NCBI GenBank assembly: GCA_934433135.1
Contig: CAKRZO010000020.1
Location: 1 to 64,000 of the forward strand
DNA length: 64,000 bases
From: an uncultured Acetatifactor sp.
Lineage (GTDB): Bacteria; Bacillota; Clostridia; Lachnospirales; Lachnospiraceae
Direction of reading: 5' to 3'
Part shown: piece after piece, positions 49,762 through 57,724 of the stretch
Layout: the number at the start of each line of letters is the position of its first letter
How positions within the stretch are numbered: the first letter of the stretch is position 1
The notes under the pieces: model-generated
What the model was told of the DNA's origin: nothing
The model's input: only the letters and a program-made list of their open reading frames with translations
Databases searched by the model: none
Made by a program: the position numbers and the translations under genes

Positions 49762-49974
49762 ATGAGCAACACAACAATGACAAGAGAGCAGATTGAGGAG
49801 GAAATCAGAAACCTGGATCAGCTTATGAGAGCCAATGACTACATTGGCACCAAGATTGCAATGGGCAGAGCTACCAAGGAAGAGTATGCTGAAGAAATTG
49901 CAAAATCTGAAGAGTGGGCCGAGAGAAAGAATGAGCTTCAGGCCATGTTGGATGAGATGAATGCGGAAGAATAA
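49762..49974 (+). CDS. Small coiled-coil phage protein
   Basis: 70 aa, charged and helical (EEIRNLDQLMRANDYIGTKI, then EEYAEEIAKSEEW). AAAGGAGGAAAAGAAC precedes the ATG. Found between DGR remnant and lysis region; unknown function. Confidence 0.6.
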   Translation: MSNTTMTREQIEEEIRNLDQLMRANDYIGTKIAMGRATKEEYAEEIAKSEEWAERKNELQAMLDEMNAEE

Positions 49975-50230
49975 TTTTGTGTGCTCACATGAAGCACTGA
50001 AACACTGCAAGAGGACAATGAAAAAGTGCAGCCCGGATTGCAAGGAATATGGAAACTGTGGGGAATGTGGAAATTATCGCATTCCATATAGCCAGGATCC
50101 TTGCCGGAGCTGTGCTTTTTGCGTATTAAGGGGCCAAACAATCACCAGGAAGGAGAAAAGCAGGAGTGAGCATAGGAGAAATTATTGCAGCAGCATCAGC
50201 CGGGGTGCTTTGTTTGGGCACGTTCATTGA
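49961..50230 (+). CDS. Cys-rich small ORF
   Basis: 89 aa; the first ~60 residues contain nine Cys in pairs (CKEYGNCGECG, CRSCAFC), consistent with zinc knuckles. The last ~22 residues overlap the next gene and are less convincing. The start overlaps the previous gene. A real small zinc protein is likely; its true end is uncertain. Confidence 0.45.
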   Translation: MRKNNFVCSHEALKHCKRTMKKCSPDCKEYGNCGECGNYRIPYSQDPCRSCAFCVLRGQTITRKEKSRSEHRRNYCSSISRGALFGHVH

Positions 50231-50606
50231 AGTATCCAAGATCAAGATCAACCCATGGAGCAGCCTCTTCAAATGGATTGGGAATTGCCTGATGGCTGAT
50301 GTGAAAGCAGAAATCAAAGAAGTGAAGGAGGAGCAGAAGGAGCTTGCCAAGAGGCAGGATGAGCTTGCAAAGCAGAGGGCCATTGATGCAGCAGACCGGA
50401 TCAAGGCAGAGATCTTCAGCTTTTACAATGAATGTCAAAAAGGGCAGCGGCACTCAGAGGCAGAATTCAATCACATCATTCAGCAGAACAAAAAGTATGA
50501 GGATCTGATCGAGGAAACCGGAGAGGAAAATGGGGTGTACACAGTAGAGTACAAGTACATCCTGGGAATCTATGAGAAATGCCAAAGAGAAAAAGATTTT
50601 TTGTAG
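50166..50606 (+). CDS. Membrane-anchored coiled-coil phage protein
   Basis: 146 aa from GTG 50166. A short hydrophobic N-terminus (IIAAASAGVLCLGTFIEV) is followed by a strong coiled coil (residues ~45-110, many EEQKELAKRQDEL-type heptads). It precedes the holin genes, as accessory lysis or tail-related membrane proteins do. Confidence 0.6.
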   Translation: MSIGEIIAAASAGVLCLGTFIEVSKIKINPWSSLFKWIGNCLMADVKAEIKEVKEEQKELAKRQDELAKQRAIDAADRIKAEIFSFYNECQKGQRHSEAEFNHIIQQNKKYEDLIEETGEENGVYTVEYKYILGIYEKCQREKDFL

Positions 50607-50618
50607 GAGGGCGGAGAA

Positions 50619-51017
50619 GTGACGGAGAGAGAACTCAAAAAGCACAGAAGAAAGCTCCGGGAGATCGAAGCGGCAGGAGAGAGAAAACTCCTGAGAGATG
50701 AGCTGAAGAAGAAAAAGGCCAAGTATTGGCCCAAAAAGAAGTGGCCGAGCACAGCAAAGTTGGCCATGGCATACATATTTGCATCCTGCACAGCGGTGCA
50801 GATCTATTCCATGGCAGCCATGTGGCACTTTGCGGATCTGTCTGCATTGTACAGCCTGATCGGGGCCACAGTGGGGGAAGTGATTTCATACTGTGCGTAT
50901 GCGGCGAAATCGGCCAAGGAAAACACCAAGGGAGGGATTGTGCATGATATGGCCATGAAATCCCAGGAAGGGGCCACAGAGCCCCAAGAAACAGCCTCAG
51001 AGGAGGCCAAAGGATAA
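50619..51017 (+). CDS. Two-span membrane protein near holin
   Basis: 132 aa, GTG start. Basic coiled N-terminus (1-45), then two hydrophobic segments (LAMAYIFASCTAVQIYSMAA and LYSLIGATVGEVISYCAYAA), then a polar tail. Resembles small phage membrane proteins flanking holins. Confidence 0.6.
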   Translation: MTERELKKHRRKLREIEAAGERKLLRDELKKKKAKYWPKKKWPSTAKLAMAYIFASCTAVQIYSMAAMWHFADLSALYSLIGATVGEVISYCAYAAKSAKENTKGGIVHDMAMKSQEGATEPQETASEEAKG

Positions 51018-51031
51018 GGAGGAATTGAAAG

Positions 51032-51349
51032 ATGGATGATTTATTGTTTAACATTATCAAATTATTGGTGATTATCGTGATCACCGCCTTTATGAGATAC
51101 GGAATCCCACTGGTGAAGCAGATCATTGAGAGCTCCAAGCTCAGCGGTGTGATGAAATGGGTTGGAATTGCGGTGAAAGCGGCAGAGCAGACCATCAAAG
51201 AATCCGGGGCCGGAGCTGAGAAAAAGGCCATTGTAACAAAATTACTGAAGGAGATCCTCACTGCAAAGAATATCTCCATTTCTGATGATCAGCTTGATAA
51301 ATTGATTGAGGCTGCTGTGTTCGCCATGAATAACAGCAAGGAGGAATGA
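51032..51349 (+). CDS. Phage holin, LLH family
   Basis: 105 aa. One N-terminal membrane helix (LFNIIKLLVIIVITAFMRYG), then VGIAVKAAEQTIKESGAGAE and a C-terminal LLKEILTAKNISIS helix: the phage_holin_LLH layout. Forms the membrane lesions that let the endolysin reach the wall. GGAGGAATTGAAAG precedes the ATG. Confidence 0.85.
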   Translation: MDDLLFNIIKLLVIIVITAFMRYGIPLVKQIIESSKLSGVMKWVGIAVKAAEQTIKESGAGAEKKAIVTKLLKEILTAKNISISDDQLDKLIEAAVFAMNNSKEE

Positions 51350-51633
51350 CCATGTGGAAAGTGTTGGCCATTATCTATGCAGTAGTGGCGGCAATCGTTT
51401 TTATGTTTATGATGGTGCTTCTTTGCCAAGCATGGAAGGAAACGAGATATGAGGAGCAGATGATGGATGAATACCCGGAGAGTGCAGCCTCAGGAGTTTT
51501 AGCAATATCTGTGCTTTTTCTTACAAGCATTATCATGGCAGCACTGTGGCCATTGTGCCCGGTGATTCTGATCGGAGTGTTAGTGTTGGATAAAATTCAG
51601 AGAAAGAAAGACGAACAAAAGGAGGGATTGTGA
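51346..51633 (+). CDS. Small membrane protein between holin and endolysin
   Basis: 95 aa, ATG overlapping the holin stop. Two hydrophobic spans: VLAIIYAVVAAIVFMFMMVL and SVLFLTSIIMAALWPLCPVI, with an acidic loop. Could be an antiholin or second holin component. Confidence 0.6.
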   Translation: MTMWKVLAIIYAVVAAIVFMFMMVLLCQAWKETRYEEQMMDEYPESAASGVLAISVLFLTSIIMAALWPLCPVILIGVLVLDKIQRKKDEQKEGL

Positions 51634-52691
51634 TGGCAGTATTGATTGGCCATGCAAGTATTGATGAAAATGGCAAAATCCAAGGAAGAACAGCCGGAGA
51701 TCAGACCGGAAAAGAGATCTGCACAAGGAGTTGGTACAGCAAGCCATGGAATGTATACCTGGAATGCCTGGATGATACCCTGGCAGAAAAGGCAGCAACA
51801 TTCATGGAGCAGATCTGTGCAGATGCAGATTTTGGATATTCTCAACCTAACAGATGGAAGGGGTACAACTCCATCATCAACAATGGCCGCAAGGTAGCAG
51901 GAGCAAAGGGTGATTTTGATTGCAGCTCCCTGGTGCTGAGCTGCTACATCCTGGCAGGGTTATCCATTGCAGCAACCGGATACACCGGCAATATGAAGAG
52001 TATCCTGGTGGGCACCGGCAAATTCAAGGCATACACTGATTCAGTACACCTCACATCAGATGCCTATGCAAAAAGAGGAGGCATATATTTGCATGAAGGC
52101 TCCCATGTGGTGATGGCACTGAGCAATGGCAAGAATGCCTCTGAGAGCTCATCAGATGGCTCAGGATCCGCTCAAACGAGTGAAGGCAATAAAAAGTATG
52201 TGGGCCAGGGAATTGGCACCGCAACAGCCAAAACAAATATGCATGTGAGGGCAGGAAGTGACACCGACAGCAAGTCCATTGGTGGAGTAACCAATGGAGC
52301 CTCTGTGGAGGTATTGGAAAAGCTCAGCAATGGATGGCTCAAAATCGTATGGCCGGGAGCTGAATGTGGTTATGCATACACAAGCAACAGATCTGGGAAG
52401 TATTATACCTATGTGGCCAATAAGGAAGCGGGATTCGGCAATGCATCCCTGAAGCCGGTGGCTGCAAAGAGTAAAGATGCATCACTGGCCGGAACATACA
52501 CAACAACAGCCAACCTCAACCTGAGAGCAAAACCGGGTGTATTGAAGGCTGATAATGTGATCACTGTAATGGATAAAGGAGATAAGGTGAAAAACTATGG
52601 ATACTACACCATGAAAAATGGTGTGAAGTGGTTATATGTAGCCTATGGAAATTTAACCGGATATTGCAGTGAGGAATATCTCAAAAAATAA
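51633..52691 (+). CDS. Endolysin (NlpC/P60- or CHAP-like) with two SH3 domains
   Basis: 352 aa from ATG 51633 (GTG 51630 just before). The N-terminal ~165 residues hold a papain-fold amidase/peptidase pattern: GDFDCSSLVLSCYILAG with the catalytic Cys, and GSHVVMAL with His. Two bacterial SH3 repeats (NMHVRAGSDTDSKSIGGV about 200-260, and LNLRAKPGVLKADNVITV about 295-350) bind the cell wall. Releases phage at lysis. No signal peptide, so holin-dependent. Confidence 0.82.
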   Translation: MAVLIGHASIDENGKIQGRTAGDQTGKEICTRSWYSKPWNVYLECLDDTLAEKAATFMEQICADADFGYSQPNRWKGYNSIINNGRKVAGAKGDFDCSSLVLSCYILAGLSIAATGYTGNMKSILVGTGKFKAYTDSVHLTSDAYAKRGGIYLHEGSHVVMALSNGKNASESSSDGSGSAQTSEGNKKYVGQGIGTATAKTNMHVRAGSDTDSKSIGGVTNGASVEVLEKLSNGWLKIVWPGAECGYAYTSNRSGKYYTYVANKEAGFGNASLKPVAAKSKDASLAGTYTTTANLNLRAKPGVLKADNVITVMDKGDKVKNYGYYTMKNGVKWLYVAYGNLTGYCSEEYLKK

Positions 52692-52705
52692 GGAGGAAGA
52701 GAACA

Positions 52706-52954
52706 ATGGCAGAAACAAAAGCAACAGAACAGATCAAGGTATTGGCCGGAACATTCCCGGCAGCTCATGGTGATCAGGCAAGAAAGCTGGCCGGATCCTT
52801 AAAAGAGGCAAAAATGGAAGGCTTTGCAGTGAAGCCGGCCAAAGATATGCCTGGCTATATTCAGGTGATTGCTGAATGCAAGGATAAAGAGGAAGCAGAG
52901 GCCATGATCAAGCAGGCAGCAGGCAAGAAATTCAAGCTCTGCATTGCAAAATAA
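52706..52954 (+). CDS. SPOR-like small phage protein
   Basis: 82 aa, last phage gene. QIKVLAGTFPAAHGDQARKL and YIQVIAECKDKEEAEAMIKQ fit a ferredoxin-like SPOR fold, which binds denuded peptidoglycan. Plausible helper of the endolysin, which it follows after 14 nt with AAGGAGGAAG. Confidence 0.55.
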   Translation: MAETKATEQIKVLAGTFPAAHGDQARKLAGSLKEAKMEGFAVKPAKDMPGYIQVIAECKDKEEAEAMIKQAAGKKFKLCIAK

Positions 52955-52958
52955 GACA

Positions 52959-52987
52959 CAAAAAAGAGGAGAGCATCAGCTCCCCTC
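52959..52987 (-). terminator. Terminator at right prophage end
   Basis: GAGG-A-GAGC pairs with GCTC-C-CCTC around ATCA. An A-run (52959-52965) makes a T-run on the minus strand, so it blocks leftward transcription into the late genes; rightward it ends the phage late transcript less strongly. Confidence 0.6.
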
Positions 52988-52992
52988 CTGAA
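52987..52992. other. Inferred attR core
   Basis: CCTGAA matching the attL core at 15761. To the right begins host sequence, AATTCTGAGGTTATAGG. Confidence 0.45.
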
Positions 52993-53009
52993 AATTCTGA
53001 GGTTATAGG

Positions 53010-53037
53010 TTGACAACATAGGCAAATGTGGTATAAT
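53010..53037 (+). promoter_or_regulatory. Strong promoter right of prophage
   Basis: Consensus TTGACA (53010-53015), 16-nt spacer and TATAAT (53032-53037). In the phage-free chromosome this would lie 50 bp downstream of tRNA-Lys, just after attB. Confidence 0.75.
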
Positions 53038-53043
53038 CTTCAA

Positions 53044-53130
53044 AGAAAATGAGGTTCGGATACGGCACCGAATCCCTCATTATAAAAAAGCGGAAGGCCT
53101 TGTTTTTGCCGGGTTTTCCGTTATTTTTTT
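53044..53130 (+). ncRNA. Candidate small RNA or attenuated leader
   Basis: From the promoter above, the transcript would contain a 12-bp interrupted stem (AATGAGG-TTCGG with CCGAA-TC-CCTCATT, 53048-53081), then a CGGAA...TTCCG hairpin and a T-run ending at 53130. The length (about 87 nt) fits a small RNA or a riboswitch-type leader of the MATE gene. I do not recognise a known aptamer. Confidence 0.4.
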
Positions 53131-53143
53131 GCAACAGTTCAGT

Positions 53144-53202
53144 CATACATTTATGCGAACAGATTTCATGCTTGCATGAAAATCTGTTTGTGTAAATGTA
53201 TG
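53144..53202. repeat. Long inverted repeat upstream of MATE gene
   Basis: Left arm 53144-53171 (CATACATTTATGCGAACAGA...) and right arm 53174-53202 pair over about 28 bp with few mismatches around a 2-nt loop. Downstream (53203-53369) is sequence with repeated AGCGC/GCTGAACTG words and no clear gene. Could be a MITE-like element or a regulatory stem. Confidence 0.6.
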
Positions 53203-53369
53203 GACTTAGCGCCAAGTTTATGAGCAAAAACAGCTGCGAAGCAGCGGGGAGCGCTAAAAGCGCGGTTTTGCGAATGGCGCAGCTGAACTGTTGCGGCTTG
53301 GTCAGGCGCATATTCAGCGCGGCTGAACTGCAGCTTGGGAAAATGAGAAGTAAGGAGCAGGAGGAACAG

Positions 53370-54755
53370 ATGATGCAGGAAAACAAGATGGGAGTTATGC
53401 CGGTTAACAGGTTGCTTTTGTCTATGTCTTTACCGATGATGATATCCATGCTGGTACAGGCTTTGTATAATATCGTAGACAGTATTTTTGTTTCACGGAT
53501 TAATGAACATGCTTTGAGAGCAGTATCATTGGCATTCCCGCTGCAGAGTCTGATGATTGCCGTAGCCGTAGGGACAGGTGTAGGAATTAATGCTTTTTTA
53601 TCAAAGACGCTGGGAGAAAGAGATTATGAAAGAGCGAACCGGATTGCTGTCAATGGCATTTTTATTGAAACAGTCAGCTATATTGTCTTTGCTCTGATTG
53701 GTATCTTTTTCAGCAGACCATTCTTTGCAAGTCAGACTTCCATTCCGGAGGTCCGGGAATATGGCGTAACCTATCTGACAATTTGTATGACGGCGGGCTG
53801 CGGTGTTTTTCTGCAGATTTGTTTTGAACGTCTACTTCAGTCAACCGGAAAGACTGTTTATACTATGTTTACCCAGGGTCTGGGTGCTGTGATTAATCTG
53901 ATTCTGGATCCGATTTTGATTTTCGGCTATTTCGGAATGCCGGAAATGGGGGTCGCCGGTGCGGCTGCGGCAACCGTAATCGGGCAGATTGCGGCGGCGA
54001 TTCTGGGAATTATCTTTAATTTCAAATACAATTCGGAAATTTGTATCCGGTTCCGGCATTTTAAACCGGATTTTAAATTGATTCTGCAGATTTATAAAGT
54101 AGGTCTTCCTTCTATTGTCGTTCAGGCAATCGGTTCCGTAATGACTTATGGGATGAATCTGATTCTGGAAGCTTTCGGTGCGGCACAGACGGTATTCGGT
54201 ATTTATTTTAAGCTGCAGAGTTTCATCTTCATGCCGGTGTTCGGACTGAATAACGGTATGGTTCCGATTATTGCCTATAATTACGGAGCAGGGAAGAGGG
54301 AACGTGTAATCCATACCATTAAAAGCGCGGTAAAGTACGGTGTGGGGATTATGCTTGTAGGACTGCTTCTGATGCAGTTTTTCCCGGAACAGATGATTGG
54401 CTTTTTTAACGCGAATGAAGAATTACTGACCATAGGAGATCCGGCGCTTAGGACAATCAGTCTCAGTTTTATTTTTGCAGGTTACTGTATTGTTGTAGGG
54501 AGCGTATTTCAGGCACTGGGGAATGGGATGTACAGTATGATAGTATCAGTTGCCCGTCAGCTCTGCGTGCTGCTTCCCGCAGCATACTTACTCTCCCTTT
54601 CCGGCAACGTGGATCTGATCTGGTGGGCATTCCCGGTCGCAGAACTTATGAGCGTGGGAATGAGTACATTTTTCCTGGTGAGAATTTATAAGAAAGTCAT
54701 CAGCCGTATCGGAACCGGAGTGCCGGAGGCCGAACGGACATTGGAAGAAGAATAG
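53370..54755 (+). CDS. MATE-family efflux transporter
   Basis: 461 aa, about 12 transmembrane helices, multi-antimicrobial extrusion (MatE) family. Two MatE halves start near MSLPMMISMLVQALYNIVDS (residue ~20) and VGLPSIVVQAIGSVMTYGMN (~245). Exports cationic drugs or metabolites using Na+ or H+. I chose ATG 53370 for its AGGAGG at 5 nt; an in-frame ATG at 53343 lacks one. A tRNA-Leu promoter starts right after its stop. Confidence 0.9.
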   Translation: MMQENKMGVMPVNRLLLSMSLPMMISMLVQALYNIVDSIFVSRINEHALRAVSLAFPLQSLMIAVAVGTGVGINAFLSKTLGERDYERANRIAVNGIFIETVSYIVFALIGIFFSRPFFASQTSIPEVREYGVTYLTICMTAGCGVFLQICFERLLQSTGKTVYTMFTQGLGAVINLILDPILIFGYFGMPEMGVAGAAAATVIGQIAAAILGIIFNFKYNSEICIRFRHFKPDFKLILQIYKVGLPSIVVQAIGSVMTYGMNLILEAFGAAQTVFGIYFKLQSFIFMPVFGLNNGMVPIIAYNYGAGKRERVIHTIKSAVKYGVGIMLVGLLLMQFFPEQMIGFFNANEELLTIGDPALRTISLSFIFAGYCIVVGSVFQALGNGMYSMIVSVARQLCVLLPAAYLLSLSGNVDLIWWAFPVAELMSVGMSTFFLVRIYKKVISRIGTGVPEAERTLEEE

Positions 54756-54756
54756 C

Positions 54757-54785
54757 TTGACAGCACACTTTTCTATTGTTATAAT
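54757..54785 (+). promoter_or_regulatory. tRNA-Leu promoter
   Basis: TTGACA, 17-nt spacer, TATAAT (54780-54785); perfect consensus. Confidence 0.85.
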
Positions 54786-54836
54786 TTTCTATGAGAGGCA
54801 TATATAAAAATGTATTGAAATGCCGCTTGGATTTAT

Positions 54837-54918
54837 GCGGATATGGCGGAATTGGCAGACGCGATAGATTTAGGTTCTATTATCAACCGATGTGCAGGTT
54901 CAAGTCCTGTTATCCGCA
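54837..54918 (+). tRNA. tRNA-Leu (TAG)
   Basis: Class II tRNA with acceptor GCGGATA/TATCCGC, anticodon loop TTTAGGT between ATAGA and TCTAT, a short variable arm, and T-loop GGTTCAAGTCC. Confidence 0.94.
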
Positions 54919-54920
54919 CG

Positions 54921-54965
54921 AAAAAAGACACGTTACATCACAGACGGATGAAACGTGTCTTTTTT
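54921..54965 (+). terminator. tRNA-Leu terminator
   Basis: AAAAAAGACACGTT pairs perfectly with AACGTGTCTTTTTT around a 17-nt loop. Works in both directions, serving the convergent CYTH gene too. Confidence 0.88.
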
Positions 54966-54978
54966 GTTGCAAAGCGTT

Positions 54979-55470
54979 TTACACTGAAGTTTGCGCCATA
55001 TAGGAATTGTGATACTCCTTACAATAGGTAACATCCTGTGCAAACCACTCAGGCGCCAGAAATGCTTCTGCAGCTTCTTTGCTGCCGAATTCCACTTCAG
55101 CGATAACTAAAGGTGCAAAAGGCGGATCAAAGACATCCAGCTCGATTGTCAGAGTGTAATCTTTGGGAGGTGCCGGATAGCCTTCTTTGAAATCAGGGTG
55201 AAGCAGCGGAATCAGATATCTTGTCTTGGAGATAATCGTACCGTCCGCCTTTTTACGCAGGTGATAATAAGATTCTTCCGTCAGAGGAAGATTGCTTTCT
55301 TCTCTGGCCATCATGCCCTTCCCTTTATAGGTCAGATAATAGTTCTGGTCCTCTTTGCGGATTCGGATCACGGGATCTACGCAAAGATAAGCCTGCTCGA
55401 TATGATGATGAGGATAGCTCTCAAGGTTCTCCGGTAATTTTTTCAGTGTAAATTTTCTTTCAATTTCCAT
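54979..55470 (-). CDS. CYTH-domain (triphosphate tunnel) protein
   Basis: 163 aa from ATG 55470. It starts MEIERKFTLKK, the E-x-E-x-K signature of CYTH/ThTPase-like tunnel enzymes. Further conserved parts are VIRIRKEDQNYYLTYKGKG and YTLTIELDVF. The family hydrolyses triphosphates such as inorganic triphosphate or thiamine triphosphate; the substrate here is unknown. AGGAAAG precedes the start. Confidence 0.85.
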   Translation of the reverse strand: MEIERKFTLKKLPENLESYPHHHIEQAYLCVDPVIRIRKEDQNYYLTYKGKGMMAREESNLPLTEESYYHLRKKADGTIISKTRYLIPLLHPDFKEGYPAPPKDYTLTIELDVFDPPFAPLVIAEVEFGSKEAAEAFLAPEWFAQDVTYCKEYHNSYMAQTSV

Positions 55471-55682
55471 ACATTTTCTTTCCTGGTTAAGTAATGCTTG
55501 TGATTTCGGCAACGGATATAGTATACTCCATTCGAAAATAAAAAGCAAATAGTTTGTTTTCTGCAAAAAGAGGATTGCTTTGTGTATTTCTTTTGCATTG
55601 AAAAAGTGGTAGACTACCAGAGCAAAAAGGGGAGAAAAAAGATGGAAAAGTGAAAACAGGAAGGGGAAGGAAAGCGAAGAAT

Positions 55683-56996
55683 ATGAGAAAGATACAAAGA
55701 ATAACCGGTGAAAAAAACAGAAAAATCAATGCATTTGTAAGAATGTCGGCGGGAGAAAATCTGTTGATGACTTTTATGACCGTTATTACGACTGTCTTTA
55801 TGGGACAGATCGGAAGCAGAGAACTTGCCGGTGTTTCCATTGCGTCCACGCTGATTAAAGTATTCCAGAATCTGACAATGTCGCTGGGGCTGGGGGCTAC
55901 GGTCGGGATATCCCTGCATTCTGCCCAGAGGAAGGAAATTGTTTTTCAGGTTCTGGTGTTGGGAATTTTTTATTGCATGATAGGGATGGGTGTGATTCTT
56001 TTGTGGATGCCGGATTTGTTAAAGCTGTTGTTTGCTTCCGCAGAGCCTGCGGTCAGGGAAATTGCGGTAAGATATCTGCTTTTATTCTGCCCGTCGTTTC
56101 CTTTTATGGTGTGTGATCTTCTGCTGTCAGCCTGCCTGCGGGGAATAAAAGAGGAACGATTTCCCTTTTTGGTTACTATGGCCGGAAATGGACTGAATAC
56201 GGTTCTGTGCTTTTTTTTTCTGTTCGGATTAAAAACCGGTTATTCGGGCGGAATGTATGCCTATTTGATTTCGGAAATCGTTGTGGCCGCTGTGAAAATG
56301 GTTAAAATTCTGCAGAAAAAGTCTTCGCTTTGCTTTTTCGGGCATTGCAGTCTGCAAAAAGATAGTATTCGGAAAATTTTGTCAGTGAGCCTCCCTTCTA
56401 TGGCGGAGCAGTTTGTGATCCAAAATGGTTTTGTAGGCATGCAGGTTGTAACGGCTTTGCTTGGTTCGACTGTTCTTGCGGGATATCAGGTGGTAAATCA
56501 GATCCTGAATCTGATTTACGCGGTTACTAAGGGAATTGAGACGACAGAAGTTACTTTTGTAAGTCATTATGCAGCGTGCGACGATAAGAAGAATGCAAGA
56601 GAGTGTGCCTATGGTCTGACCCGGAAAACCGTATGGTGGATGCTTGCAGTCACAGTCAGCCTTTTTATTGCTGCGGACGGGGTCTGCCGGTTGTTTGCTA
56701 AAGATGCTGCTGCAGTACGGGAAGCGGCACACCTGCTGAGGTTTATGTGTATCACAATTCCTTTTACAACCTATTTTCAATGTATCCAGGGAGCTTTAAA
56801 AACCTGCAAAGATATTTATTTTGTAGCCGTTATGAATGCAGTATGCACCTGGGGGATCAAGATACCGGTGTCCTACGTTTTGATTCGTTATGGAAAGCTC
56901 GGAGCTTATGGGTTGGTTATCGGGTTCCTGGCAGACTATGTTCTCAGGGCAGTTTCCTTTTTCGGCAGAGCCCGAAAAGAAAACTGGCTGAAATAA
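55683..56996 (+). CDS. Second MATE-family transporter
   Basis: 437 aa from ATG 55683 (GTG 55650 in frame upstream is an alternative). About 12 hydrophobic helices; matches MATE layout with FVRMSAGENLLMTFMTVITT near the start and SVSLPSMAEQFVIQNGFVGM around residue 230. Divergent in sequence from the MATE at 53370, so not a recent duplication. Substrate unknown. Confidence 0.82.
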   Translation: MRKIQRITGEKNRKINAFVRMSAGENLLMTFMTVITTVFMGQIGSRELAGVSIASTLIKVFQNLTMSLGLGATVGISLHSAQRKEIVFQVLVLGIFYCMIGMGVILLWMPDLLKLLFASAEPAVREIAVRYLLLFCPSFPFMVCDLLLSACLRGIKEERFPFLVTMAGNGLNTVLCFFFLFGLKTGYSGGMYAYLISEIVVAAVKMVKILQKKSSLCFFGHCSLQKDSIRKILSVSLPSMAEQFVIQNGFVGMQVVTALLGSTVLAGYQVVNQILNLIYAVTKGIETTEVTFVSHYAACDDKKNARECAYGLTRKTVWWMLAVTVSLFIAADGVCRLFAKDAAAVREAAHLLRFMCITIPFTTYFQCIQGALKTCKDIYFVAVMNAVCTWGIKIPVSYVLIRYGKLGAYGLVIGFLADYVLRAVSFFGRARKENWLK

Positions 56997-57119
56997 CTTG
57001 TAAAGATTTCGAAAATGTGATAGGATATCATTGTATGAGAGGATGAAGTGAAAAGCAGTCCGTACGGGCATTTTGGCTCCGGTGTTCTTTCATAACGATC
57101 AAAAAAGGTGGAATCAGAA

Positions 57120-57677
57120 ATGAGATATGTAGAAAAAACAGCGATTTTTTTAGCAGATGGTTTTGAAGAGGTAGAGGCGCTTGCCGTAGTGGATATTTTG
57201 AGAAGAGCAGATATCGATATCTCTATGGTGTCGATTACCGGATCACTGGACGTGACAGGATCACATGGAATCACGGTAAAAGCAGATGTCCTGTTTGAAG
57301 ACTATGATACAAGTGATCTGGAACTGATGATTTTGCCCGGCGGAATGCCCGGAACCAAGAATCTCGAAGCGCATGAAGGTCTGATGAAAGCACTGGATGA
57401 TGTCTATGCCCGCGGAAAGTATATAGGAGCTATCTGTGCGGCACCGACGATATTGGGACATCGCGGGATGCTCAAGGGAGTCGAAGCCTGCTGTTATCCG
57501 GGCTTGGAAGGCGAGCTGAAAGGAGCCATCGTACCGGAAGAGCGTACTTTGTGTTTCAGTGACAGATTTGTCACAGCCAGTGCGATGGGGAATGCAATTC
57601 CTTTTGCATTGGATCTGGTGTCAATTGCACGCGGTGCTGAAGCAGCCAGTAAGGTTCAGGACTCCATTTTATGGTAA
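57120..57677 (+). CDS. DJ-1/PfpI-family protein
   Basis: 185 aa. It has the acidic pair in DGFEEVEA (Glu about 16-17) and the nucleophile elbow AICAAPTIL with Cys106, the exact spacing of human DJ-1 and YajL. Family members act as chaperones, deglycases or glyoxalases; the activity here is unknown. AAAGGTGGAATCAGAA precedes the ATG. Confidence 0.9.
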   Translation: MRYVEKTAIFLADGFEEVEALAVVDILRRADIDISMVSITGSLDVTGSHGITVKADVLFEDYDTSDLELMILPGGMPGTKNLEAHEGLMKALDDVYARGKYIGAICAAPTILGHRGMLKGVEACCYPGLEGELKGAIVPEERTLCFSDRFVTASAMGNAIPFALDLVSIARGAEAASKVQDSILW

Positions 57678-57724
57678 TGGGGTTTAGCCGGTAAGGAAAG
57701 AACAGATAACAGAATGGAGAAAAG

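Larger units (their letters stand above)
15761..52992. mobile_element. Siphovirus-type prophage
   Basis: About 37.2 kb, from the inferred attL core CCTGAA (15761-15766) to attR core CCTGAA (52987-52992). It contains integrase, repressor, replication, packaging, head, tail and lysis modules in conventional order and appears complete. The joined host halves would give an imperfect 18-bp palindrome, 14 of 18 positions symmetric, as expected of a serine-recombinase attB. The boundary is inferred from this and from the integrase frame, not from a long direct repeat. Confidence 0.85.

Noticed and set aside
53048..53081. Guanidine-II (mini-ykkC) or other known riboswitch in the MATE leader
   Set aside because: An ACGG lies in the loop, but the closing pairs and the second hairpin of that class are absent.
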